Below are positions 1 through 10,084 of a DNA stretch of 64,000 nucleotides, piece by piece. Every line of letters begins with the position of its first letter. Within the stretch, counting starts at the first letter, position 1. Source of the DNA: Dicyema japonicum (Eukaryota; Dicyemida; Rhombozoa; Dicyemidae); assembly GCA_011109175.1 (NCBI GenBank), contig RDEW01000006.1, positions 1,386,133-1,450,132 of the forward strand, read 5' to 3'. The notes under the pieces were generated by a model. That model saw nothing but the letters and a program-made list of their open reading frames with translations. It ran no database searches and was not told where the DNA came from. A program made the translations under genes and the position numbers.

Positions 1-2764
1 AAAATTTACATAAACAGTAAAAACATCAAATTAGAAACTCCTCTGCATATTGCTGCTGCATTTGATAAACCACAAAATATAGAAATTTTACTAAACAAGC
101 ATATATCACTATTATTGTAGTAAAGCCAAAATTGAAGAGAGGGAAATTGATAGATTTACTCCATTAATGCTGGCAGCTTCATTTGGCAATCTAAAATCAG
201 TAGAAATATTACTGAAAAACAATGCCAGAATACCAAATGTGGAGAAGAATGATAGAAATTCAATATTTTTAGCATCACAGGAGAATCAGAGTGATGTTTT
301 AACTGTTTAATTTTCGGTAATTAAGATGTTATTGGAATATTGTGGGAATGTGGTCAAGAAATTTTATATTAATTGTACTGACCGTTTTGGAGAGAATCCT
401 CTACACAAGGCTAGTGAGAATGGATATTGTAGAATTGTCCAAGTTTTGTTATTTCATGAAAATATAGATTCTATTAAATCATGGGGCAAATTCATCAATT
501 AAAAATGATAATGAACAAACAGCCATGCATTTAGCTGCTCAGAATGGGTTTATAAGGTTAAAATAATATTATATTTCAGAGTTGTCGAAATCCTAGCAAA
601 GAATGACATTACACTAATCCACGGGGAAGATGAAAATTCAAATTCTCCATTGCACTTGGCTGCCCAAAATGGACATAAGGATGTTGTAAAGTTTCTAATT
701 GAGAATAATGCTGATATTGAAGCTAGGTCATATTTATTATTAATTAAAGGAATCAATTCTTATGGACACCACTAGACTGTGCTGCCCACAATGGAAATGT
801 TAAAGTATGCAAAATTCTGTTGGAAGATGACGCTCCAATAGACGCCAAGGACAGAGCGAGTGTTAATATTATTTTTAATAAGAGACAACTCCTCTTCATT
901 TGGCCTCAGCAGCAGGACATAGTGATGTTGTAAGTCTGCTTATTGAAGAAGGTGCTGACGTTAGCATGAAGGATGCAAACGGGTTCAATTCCTTAGATAG
1001 AGCTATTCATAACAATCACAGGTTGAAGTATTTGAATAAAATAGGGAAGTGGCTCAAACTATTCTCAGTTCTCCCAAGTGGCGTGAATCATTAAGAAATA
1101 AATATTATTGTCAAAATAGGAAGGAAATAATAACCCCAATGAGAGAGTTAATACAGAAAATGCCAGGTACAATAATGGTATGTAATAGATGTTGCTTTTA
1201 CTGTTTTGTCATCATCAATCACAACCAACAATAAATCTAATATTGACCCTGACCAATCTGTTATGTACAATTATGAATTTTTGGATGACATGTTCGTTAA
1301 TTGGTCGGAAGGGGATAATCTTAGTCTGGAGGGTTAAATTTAATATTAATTTAAGATTTTAATGAAATAAATAATCAAAAAATAATCAAAAAATAGTACA
1401 TACTCTCGAATGGATGGTCAAATACAAAAAGAAGGAACTTTTAGGGCATCCACTGTCACGAGAATTAATACATACAAAGTGGGTCAATTATGGACAATAC
1501 TTCTTTTATGTTAATCTCACCTTGTCATTATTATTTACAATTTCACTGACAACATTCTTGTATTTGTCAAAATCACCAAAGTTTTAAATATAATAATAAA
1601 TAGTCTTCAGAACACATCAATTACAGGCTGTCATTATGGATTTATTTCTACAAATGCTGAATACATGGGCACAATCTTCAAATATGCTGCGTTTGTGGTT
1701 TCTGGGTGCTTACTTTTGAGGGAGGTACTATATTATTTAATAAGGATATCTCAATTTATTAGATCACCGTTTAAATATTTTTCATTTGTTAATTTGATGG
1801 ATATTTCCTCATTTTGTTTATGCATATCATCATTGTTGGATGTCAGTGCATGCAATAAGCAAACGGGAATTAGAGAAGTTTGTTAATTTATTAACATAGA
1901 GTTGGCAGTGGCAGTTGGCTTGTATTTCTGTGTTTTTAGGATGCATGAATACTATTCTCATTATGCAAAAAGTATCCATGTTTGGTATATATGTCGTAAT
2001 GTTCTTTAATATTCTTAAAACTTTTTTAAATTTGTCTATAATTTTGATATTATTTATTACTTCTTTTGGAATAGTATTCCATTTACTACTTGAAAATCAA
2101 GTATTGTTTGAATATATTTGTAGATACCATTTCAAGGATTCGGGGTTTTCTTGAAAGCTTCAGTAATGATGATTGGAGAGATTGAATATACCTCCATCTT
2201 TTACCCTTCAGAACAAATCCCATATCCTTATGTAACCTATCCAATTTTTGTTTTATTTATTATTTTCATGATTATTGTGGCCATGAATTTACTGGTTATA
2301 TTAATTTTATATTTAACAGGTTGGTTTGGCAGTCGATGACATTAAGGGAGTCCAAGAGGAAGCCATGTTACAAAAAATAGCCAAACAAGTAATAATTGAA
2401 TCTTAAATTAAAGGTAGAACTAGTCATGGAAGCTGAAAGATTTTTAGGAAAAAATATTATCAAGAAATTTGCTGATAAAAAGCACATATTTTACCCAAAT
2501 AGAAAAATAAAAATATTAGGTTATCCCTTCAAATACAATCGACCCATAGAATTTAAAGCTGATGAAGGGCTAAATGATAATAAAGTTTAATTAAATTTAA
2601 TTTAGCAAAATATAAATAATATTTCTGTCGAACAAGAAAAAATAAAACAAAATTTAAAGAACCTCAAAAAAGGAGTTAATCATGTCAATAAAAATCAGAT
2701 AAAGATAATAAAAATGTTAGCAAAGTTAGTTGGGGAAAATGAAAGTGATATTGATACTGAATAA
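1..2764 (+). CDS. TRPA1-like cation channel (5' end outside window)
   Basis: Ankyrin-repeat TRP channel of the plasma membrane. Exons 1-1020 encode successive ankyrin repeats (TPLHIAA, TPLMLAA, NPLHKAS, AMHLAAQ, SPLHLAAQ, TPLDCAA, TPLHLAS). A TRPA1-style linker follows (KMPDVAF, then LLGHPL), then six membrane segments, with S4-S5 reading FGIYVVMFF. The pore reads VMMIGEIEY and the post-S6 TRP helix starts NLLVGLAVDDIKGVQ. The lysine-rich tail ends at TAA 2762-2764. I join 16 exons across introns at 99-120 (GC-AG), 305-325, 443-467, 557-579, 727-749, 860-882, 1022-1044, 1167-1188, 1333-1396, 1581-1603, 1878-1899, 2101-2123, 2295-2319, 2389-2413 and 2585-2605. All are 21-25 nt except the 64-nt one, whose extent is less certain. 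Every junction restores frame and homology, so the gene looks functional. TRPA1 versus another TRPA member is not settled, because the N-terminus is missing. Confidence 0.93.
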
Positions 2765-3011
2765 TTATTAATCTTACATTATTTGTTAACGATATTAAAT
2801 ACTCATTCCTTACAAAAATGATCATTTAGGTTCACGCCTTAATCTACGTCAAGAGAGACCATATGGTCTGATGAGAATTAGTTTCTCTAAGATTTTCCTT
2901 GAATCAAGTATGAGAATTGTTATATGGGATAGCTTGTAGGTCAGAGTATCGATTGAAAAAGCCATATTAAAGTTATCCTAATGATAAAGTAATAAATTCA
3001 CACCACCATAA
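2765..3011. other. Convergent intergenic spacer
   Basis: This 247-bp AT-rich gap lies between the stop of the TRPA1-like channel and the stop of SEC63 on the other strand. I see no coding exon, RNA gene or repeat. It must hold both 3' UTRs. Confidence 0.6.
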
Positions 3012-5096
3012 TTAATAATTGTCATCAGAATCAGTAGAAGAAATAGATTGAACAGCTATAGTCTTTTCAGGTAATTTACTAACAACAACAGTAACCTTAA
3101 TAGTAGAATCCACTCCCATATAACACATAGAACGTACACATATAATAAATTCATACTTACCCACACGTTCTGGTGATGTCATTCTCAATTGTACTGTCCT
3201 TTCATCCAATAAGTCATTCACAATTACACACGGAGTCATTAAATGTCTCCCATCAGTAACATAGATACTCCATGACTCTCCAACAAACTAAATAGTATAT
3301 AATATTACTTCTGGGAATAAAGGACAATGGACACTCCTCACTACTTTACCACCAACACTGACTAAATTACAATCCACGTGGTCTATCATATTTCTACATT
3401 TTAGGTAAACATCAAAAGTAACACAACATCCAGGAGTAACCAAATCATTATCAGTCCCATCAACTACAACTAATCCACAACAATACCAAATATAGAACAA
3501 TCAATATCAACAGAAGGCATACATCCCAACACATCATAACATATAGTAAACTCAGAGTCACTAAGAAAGTCCATCACAGTCCTAGCAGAACCATAATCAA
3601 GAGAGACTAAATCAACAAGTGAACGAACAGGTATTTTCTTAATTAGAGACAGGAGTACCTTCCTAGACACAATCTTCTTAGCTCTATTCAAATCAATGAA
3701 TGGAAGTTGTAGAAAAGGATTAAGGAATGAATCTTCGAATGTAATAGACTGAGTAAGATGAGCTGATAATCTGATAGTGTTATCTAGAGTGGTTATTGAT
3801 GGTTCATGGGGACTAATCATTAATAATAAAACATACCATGACCAGCATGCGACATTGATACAAATGTCATTATTATTTTTATGAGTTCTGATATCAATTG
3901 AGGACATTTTGTAATTATGATTGATCTGTCTCTGTTAAGATTGGGGGTTATTGACATTCTTTGTAAATGAGAGTACAACAAAGCACGTGCCTTTATTGAG
4001 TAAGGCTGCTTGAATATATTTTCTCCTTGGTAGGACTGAGCACGTGGATTAACTTTAACAACTACAAATATAATTTTAGTTAACCAATGATAATAAATAT
4101 AATTTTTAAGTGGTCAACCAATAATAATAATATTAAAAAACAAACAGCGGGCATGTCCTGTGCATCTGTAATTCTGAAAGGTATATCTGAACCATGCAGG
4201 GGATCAAACTCAAATGCTGCAGACATGCAAACCATTATTCTCTCAGAGTTCATCTCAGGATGTTTATGTACAAAATAGCCAAATAACTGTTCAGTGTCCT
4301 CCAATAATCTTCCATCAACCTTAGACCGCCTCCAATATAAAACCTAAAATAGCACGTGTTGGTCTACCAGAACGATGGGAACTCCAACAAACAAAATAAC
4401 AAGGTAAATACAAAAAATCTACAATAACCCCACAATTACGGCAAATCTGTTTTCCCTTTGTGTGAGCCAAAGTGGAAGAGCAGTCCCAACCTCAAAGGCT
4501 GATATTATAAAGACAAATACTTGTTGGACCATCGGGATTTCCATATTTCTCCCAATTTTCATGTGCTTCAGAGTCCATGAGTCTGGAAATGATAACAAAA
4601 TCTACGTTTTATAAGCCTTGGCAATATCCATAAATTTTTCAGGGTTTCCACCTTTGTCTGGGTGTGGACATAGCTTAGGTGACGGTAGGCATCCTTTATT
4701 TCTCTGTGAGAGGCACCCCAAATTATAAAAGGACTTACAATTTCAAGGTTAAGCAGGTGGAATGGATCAAAGGTAGTCTTTGTTTCGAGGGATGACGCAC
4801 TCCGTCCCAACAACACGACCCCAACCCATCCACTAAGTATTATGATGGTTCTGAGTTTATATATTTAATAATTGACAGAAAATGCCGCTTAAATGAGACG
4901 TTTGAATTGTTTTTGCAAGCCTTTTTCTTGCATGGACTGCAATTGCATACGTGAACTGGAGTTTTAATCTCTTAGAGTGAGATGAGTAATTACTGTGGGA
5001 GAAGAGACTTTTAACAATGTATAATGTTCCTGGTATGAGGAATAGGATGATTATTGTGATTACAAAGTATATGAGAATTGACGATTCGTTTTCCAT
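3012..5096 (-). CDS. SEC63: SEC63, ER translocon J-protein
   Basis: Membrane J-domain subunit of the endoplasmic reticulum SEC61/62/63 translocon, which recruits BiP. From ATG 5094-5096: first membrane segment, a second one (ending SGWVGVVLLG), a J domain (FDPFHLLNLE, REIKDAYRHLS, HPDKGG), the family signature NWEKYGNPDGP, a third membrane segment, then the SEC63 region with EFDPLHG, KARALLYSHL, FLQLPFID and VDLVSL, and the C-terminal beta domain with MGVDS before the stop. Clear introns include 4851-4899 (49 nt) and several of 21-29 nt. Oddities: a 21-nt insert at 4718-4738 looks like an intron but ends GG instead of AG, the HPD motif sits one base out of frame with the preceding helix (near 4670), and one join near 3830 needs a 40-nt GC-AG intron. 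The acidic C-terminal tail of vertebrate SEC63 is absent. Identity is secure; exon joins in the J domain are not. Confidence 0.92.
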
Positions 5097-5649
5097 TGTA
5101 TGTTGTCGAACGTGGAATAATAAATTTTAATAATTAATTTAATATTTATAATATTTTTATTTAATTATTAATATTTACGTTTGTTTGTGGCTGATTGTAT
5201 ATCTGTTTTCTCAAGTATGGAAACAAATCCTGATGGCCTTCCTACTGATTTGATGGAAAAAATACACGATCAGAAGTAGGACTGCATGAACTACCTGGTG
5301 TTAGTGATATACCACAGCAGCCTTCACCCGACTTTTACTATCTCTGAGGACACTTATCGCTAGTATTTGTCACAATGACAAGCGCCAGTGGACAAGTAAA
5401 TTTGTCGATTGTTCCAAAGCAAAATTCGGGAAGATTCCTAGTCGTGGCTGACAATAATTCCCGACACCTTTAATGATAGGTTTTCAACCAGCACGAGCAT
5501 TTCAAATGTTAAGAAATTTTTAAGGTAGGGATTCCTAAGACGAATAGTTTTGTAGTTGTTGAGGTTAACTGCAAAGGAGATTATGACTGATGTGACACAA
5601 AAGAAATATCTATATATGAAAAGTTAAAGAAGAGATTCAAATCAAAATT
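5097..5649. other. Intergenic, no confident gene
   Basis: AT-rich promoter-side sequence of SEC63, followed by short open stretches (for example an ATG at 5219 open for 20 codons) that I cannot join into a recognisable protein. Decayed retroelement DNA is likely from about 5250 onward, but nothing is diagnostic. Confidence 0.4.
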
Positions 5650-7150
5650 TTTATCATGATTGCAAATTTTCTCAGAATAACTTTGCATTTTGACGGATTC
5701 GTCTCCAGTTCAAGTTCTGCGAGAACAGAGATGGAGGACATGACCTCTGCCACCATAATTTCCCAGATCTCTCCAATAGTCCAGATACCATAAATTAACT
5801 GGAGCTTGATTGCTTAGCCAGTAGAACTGATGCCCAAAGGGAAGAGTAGGGGGCTAATGGGATCGCTTTGTTGAACTCCAGTCCTGGATTCAAGGGTATG
5901 TGCTCGAAAATCATCGTGCGTGGCGAACCATATGAGGTTAACAATCCTGCTGATTTTCTTATTCCTGGAAACACTCATCTCTATGATTCCATGTGTGCGA
6001 ATATTATTGAATTAAAGGAAAACAATTTATTACGAAACAAGACAATCAAAATAATCCAGCCGATGGAATGGAATAGCTGTTTCCCCTGACAACTGCCAGA
6101 GAAATCTTTTGGAACAACCATTCGGTTTCCCGATGATCGTTGCTGACCTTCGAAATTAGTGACCCAAGAGATCTTAGAAAAGAGACCGTCTTGGGCCCGA
6201 AGACTCCACTTTTCTCCGACAACAGTGGGCTTAACATGGAATCTTGTAAAGAGGCTATAGTATTTTTTCTTGAAATTCTCGAAAGTCCGCTCAGCCTCCT
6301 CAGCTTTCAACGCGGAACCAGCAAGGTATCGGTACAAGTCCCATCCTATTAATTAATTTATAATATCCAATTTATATATTATTGTATTCTGAGTGTTTCC
6401 CAGACTGAAATTTCGGATTTTGTGAATTTCCGCTTGAGTTGGGCTAAGTTCAGGGATTAGAATTTTGCAGACTGTTCTAGCAGGAATCTTCAATGTCAGG
6501 CGTTTGAGTAGATTGCCTATAGTGATGACTCTTAACCAACCAACAAGCGTTCTGAAAGCAATTAATTTTGATGCAAACACAAGATCTCGGTCATAGTCTG
6601 AATTCTCTCCTTAAAAATTATTAAGAGCCTTCATTGAATTGATCAAGGAGTTCCCCATATCAGCGGCCGTAACAGAATTAATATGGCTAGAATGTAGATC
6701 ATCTAAACCAGCACTGCTGCTTCCTGGGAATGATGAAATAACAGATTGTATATCACTTGTGGTTGTTGTCAAATGTGATATTCCATCCCAATTTTAGTCT
6801 CACGTAGATCTACTGGGGTAGGTGCTGTTTTGAGACCACATGTTCTAGGGTTTCCTTTATTGGTAAAAGAACCTTTTCGTTGCTGGATAATGTACTCCGC
6901 TCACCGAATGTCTCCAACCATTATTTATTTGTTCACTTCCGCAAGTAGATTCGCTTGTCTTTCTTGACCATGGGTGTTGAGGGTGGACAACCAGCGATCG
7001 AAATGCTTCCAAGTTAACAGTCTCATATTTAGAAGCATTTTTTATGATATATGAGGTTCCTTCGATTCGGTTGGATGTGAACCGAGGACAAGAGGTACAA
7101 GCAGAGAAGGTGGATCCGTAAATTTTGATTATATTCTTTGATGCCCAAGT
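5650..7150 (-). mobile_element. Family C retroelement, scrambled fragments
   Basis: Three pieces of a family C (PHD-finger type) reverse transcriptase lie on this strand in the wrong order. 6353-6900 gives the first half of the RT domain (SSSAGLDDLHSSHI, then GNLLKRLTLKIPAR). 5981-6345 gives the extreme C-terminal domain (AEEAERTF, FHVKPTVV, VVPKDFSGS). 5650-5885 gives the RT core in degraded form (GVQQSDPISPLLF, a mutated YLDD region, ELETNPSKCKV). The order along the element should be RT first half, RT core, C-terminus, so at least two insertion or rearrangement events are needed. Stops and frame breaks make all pieces non-coding. Compare the better copies at 33472-34739 and 35040-37640. 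Confidence 0.72.
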
Positions 7151-7386
7151 GATTAACTTTGAAAAACAGGAGTAACCGTTAGACCGATCTTATACCCTAA
7201 GCGAGATAACCCTCTCCGTTTTAGATAGGAAGAGGACTCCGTGTAATTCCCAAGGCATGGTCAAGATTATCCTTATTGTTAGCTCATAGCAGACAATAGG
7301 TGTAGTGGAGACAATTTCATTAATGAGTAATAAAATATAACTCCCAGTTTTATTAATATAAAAATCTATTAATGAACACATATTTA

Positions 7387-7839
7387 TTAAGAATAATACT
7401 TTTCATTATCCCACGTGCGCATATTACATGAAGTAATTTTATACGTGTTGTTGAACATGGATAAAGTAAAGTTATTAAAAAATGTCTTTTCTGTTGATTT
7501 TATAGTAAAGATTCCCTGGACTACAACAAGAAAGATACGAATGACCCATCTAAATGGTAATACTAACAAATATACTTATTATGATGGACTCACAGTCGTA
7601 TGAGTACAGTCTGTGGGTTGTTGACGGAAAGTCTTGGAGGAATTTGATAGCCTTCTCTCCAATAAACTCATTTCCATTAAAGATAAGTCTGGACTGAGGA
7701 GTGAAGATATTAATGAGTTCCTGAATAAACAATTAAAACTTACGTTACGTTTTTTATCCATTATTTCGTAGAAATTGTTAATAAATTCACGTCCTATTTT
7801 ATCGGAGCTACTTTTTGTATTCGTCAATGACACATCCAT
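7387..7839 (-). CDS. NXT1: NTF2-related export protein (NXT1/2, p15)
   Basis: Small NTF2-fold partner of NXF1 in nuclear mRNA export. ATG 7837-7839 starts an exon with EFINNFYEIMDKKRN, the first helix of the NTF2 fold. A 23-nt intron (7721-7743) joins it to FTPQSRLIFNGNEF, matching the conserved Y-x-A-x-L-x-W-N-G-N segment. A further intron near 7570-7605 joins to a strand FLVVVQGIF and the closing strands FFNNFTLSMFNN, YKITSCNMRTWDN, stop at 7387-7389. The length of roughly 130 residues fits the family. The exact second junction is uncertain: a 31-nt GT-AG model starting at a GTGAGT site keeps the frame. The neighbours are transposon debris, so nothing is learned from context. NXT1 versus NXT2 cannot be separated here. 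Confidence 0.85.
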
Positions 7840-7989
7840 ATAACACGACGTCCAATTTAAAATTTAAATAAAATTTATTTTTAAATAAATTATTTTATTA
7901 AGAAATTAAGTCATTGATAATAATAAATAATTCTGAAGTGTCATGGCCTTCTGACTGAACGTCCGATGACATCGGATCTGAAGATCGTG

Positions 7990-8262
7990 GGTTTATGGGA
8001 CTCTCTTTTATCCGACATTTTAATAACAAAGTAACTTCTTTTAACAAAATGAGAATCCTAAAACTGCTTTAAAAACAATTAAGACAAAATCGGTAGCCTT
8101 GTGACAGTTAATCTGATCCACGATGACGTATGCAAGTCCTTATGAGACGATGACATGCCAGATGGAAGAGCTGAACAGGATTCTCGACCTCCACTTGACT
8201 GATCACTTAGTTAGTTGAGAACTTTTACTTCTTTCTCTTTGACTCAGTGATCCTGGGTACTA
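7990..8262 (+). mobile_element. Family A retroelement, 3' end fragment
   Basis: This stretch parallels 14010-14517 of the longer family A copy: TTTTATCCGACATTTT, ACGATGACGTATGCAAGTCC, then the terminal GATCACTTAGTTAG ... CAGTGATCCTGGG hairpin at about 8203-8256. It has internal deletions and no open frame. A possible tRNA-like stretch (7925-7980) lies just upstream, but I could not fold it convincingly. Confidence 0.72.
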
Positions 8263-8720
8263 ATAAGTCCCTGAGACAATTTGGTTCCTCAATGATGGAA
8301 TAACTGGTGACGATTTCACTGGTTCTTTATTTTCTTTAATAAACTGAGATGATGAAAGCATTACTATTCCTCGGCTGAAGGGCTTAATTATATTATCATC
8401 AAGGACTATCGAGATATTTGTCACAATCTTCATTTTGTCATACACGAAAATATATGGTTTATTGTGCTGCATTTCTGTGTCAGTCATGATTTCCACTCTC
8501 TGCGTCGTAACAATTGACAGAACTTAATGTGTTTTAGACGTTTAGATTTCTTGATGCTACAAAAACTACATAAATGCTGATGAATTATAAAAACTTAGTT
8601 ACACCTCCTCATATAATCACTATTGAGCATTCTGCTACAACGTATAGCCAATTTCTTAGCCTTCTTGCAATAACTACAAACTGAATCACTTATGTCACTA
8701 AATAAGTTCATGTCCTGAAG
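8260..8720 (-). mobile_element. Family D retroelement, C-terminal fragment
   Basis: Remnant of an R4/NeSL-like element. On this strand a CxxC finger (CSYCKKAKK, then CSRMLNSDYMRR) precedes a piece of the restriction-like endonuclease domain (MQHNKPYIFVYDKMK). This matches the order in the better copy at 40080-41690 (CNHCKSAEK ... QHNKPDIFVFDK). The catalytic proline-aspartate reads P-Y here, and the rest of the nuclease is lost, so the copy is dead. Confidence 0.72.
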
Positions 8721-8826
8721 CAAACAATACATGCCTTCCGATCTCGGGATATTATTTTTCCACTAATTAACCACTCCTAAGATACGGTCAGATCAATGTT
8801 TCCATCTTCGTAAAATATTATAAATC

Positions 8827-9617
8827 CAGAGGTTGTCAAACGGTGTGCCGCCTGCCAAATTTATATACATTTTTTGACCTAATTAATTTAAAAAGATAAA
8901 CAAATTAAAATAATTACTAAAATTAAAATAATCATTTTTTTATTATATATTAAATGACATTTACATTGGTTAACCAAAGCCTCGAGGGAGCGTCGGGAAA
9001 CCGAGTGGCTTTTCCAAAGGATATCCCTGGCAGTAGTCAGAGGTAACAGCCACTCGATCATATCCGCTGGACTTTAGAACGATTTTATTGTTATTAATAA
9101 ATGTTTTTTTTAGATACGAAATCCTTTTCTTGTGTCAGAATAAAAACACTTATCTGTTAAAGAAAATGAAGAACTTATTGCACTGTTTAATGATCGATCC
9201 TTAAAATTAATGATGACGGAGTTAGACATTGGAGAATTCTGGATATATTCGAAACATATATCCCAGTTTATCAAAACAAGCACTGACATAATTTTAAAGT
9301 TTTCAACGACCTATTTATGCGAAACAGATTTTTCTACGATGCATAATATGAAATATAACAAACGTGAAAGTTTGAGAAACATTGATGCTGAAATGCGAGT
9401 GGCTTTGTCAACCATTCGACCTGATATTGATGATATATGCAAAAACAATAATAATTAAGATTTCATTTTTTATTAATAAAAATTTGGGCATTAAATTACC
9501 AATTTTGTACTTAGTTTTACACATCTTAAAAATTTAATTTTTTATTTTTTAATGTGTGCCGTGGATTATTTTTTTTACGATAAGTGTGCCGCGAGAATTA
9601 TTTTTTGAAAAGCTCTG
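8827..9617 (+). mobile_element. hAT-family DNA transposon remnant with target-site duplication
   Basis: The ends are inverted: left CAGAGGTTGTCAAACGG, right reading inward CAGAGCTTTTCAAA, both followed by GTGTGCCG-type sequence. The 9-bp string TTATAAATC flanks both sides (8818-8826 and 9618-9626), as expected for an 8-bp hAT duplication plus one chance base. Inside are a hAT transposase C-terminus (9210-9458), a family C 3' fragment (about 8970-9090, sense strand) and a short stretch shared with 41640-41770. The element has therefore been invaded or rearranged since insertion. An isolated end of the same type lies at 42030-42087. Confidence 0.78.
9210..9458 (+). pseudogene. hAT (ZBED5/SCAND3-like) transposase C-terminal fragment
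   Basis: The 82-residue reading frame contains FSTTYLCETDFSTMHNMKY followed by DAEMRVALSTIRPDID. This is the C-terminal dimerisation segment typical of ZBED5/SCAND3-like hAT transposases. The catalytic core and BED finger are absent. The first 15 or so residues (from MMTELDIGEFW) instead resemble a segment also present at 41640-41681, so the start is not a genuine transposase start. It lies within the hAT remnant at 8827-9617. Confidence 0.75.
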
Positions 9618-10084
9618 TTATAAATCATTGAGCGAAGCGGCTTTTTCGAAATAGAATCAATCAGGACTTTCTCTTAACGCTTACAGATATCCGTCAGGTG
9701 TATTTGGTAATGTTAAGAACTCAAAAAAGGGCCCAGACGAGAAAAGATGCGGCCATATTCTGGTCGTCAACAAGACATGATATGCAAAATGGAGGGACAG
9801 TTGTCCGATTCTGTTCAGTTAGGAACGTAAATTTACGTGGTGAACACAACGGAGGCGCGCTAAGTGGACACATACTTCTCACGGTAAAAAAACTTCTCTT
9901 CCATCAATATTCAACGCAAGACGTCCCAGAAGTTCATCCAACCAGTCTATTTTGATTGGGGAAATACAACGCAACAATTCTCATGCCATGTGACTGGCCT
10001 ACGTGATGGCATCGCTCACTTGAAGTGTTGGAAAAAAGTCCCAAACTCCCTATCCCGCAACCATAGACACGCGGATCCTACTCT
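9618..10084. other. Flank and probable 5' part of a family A copy
   Basis: I find no recognisable protein. The stretch leads directly into the degenerate 2A and endonuclease start of the family A copy that begins near 10085, so most of it is probably that element's 5' region. An 85-codon open frame at 9698-9955 has no family resemblance. Confidence 0.4.

Noticed and set aside
1333-1396. A second short intron plus a retained exon piece in the TRPA1-like gene
   Set aside because: A 23-nt GT-AG intron at 1333-1355 is visible, but the sequence after it runs into a stop and a tandem AATAATCAAAA. One 64-nt intron restores frame more simply.
4420-4460. Apparent frameshift in the SEC63 membrane region
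   Set aside because: Resolved by a 21-nt intron (GTAATTGTGGGGTTATTGTAG), then a 24-nt one, giving a continuous membrane segment and VDGRLLEDTEQ.
9698-9955. 85-codon frame ahead of a family A copy
   Set aside because: No domain recognised; position suggests the 5' region of the retroelement.
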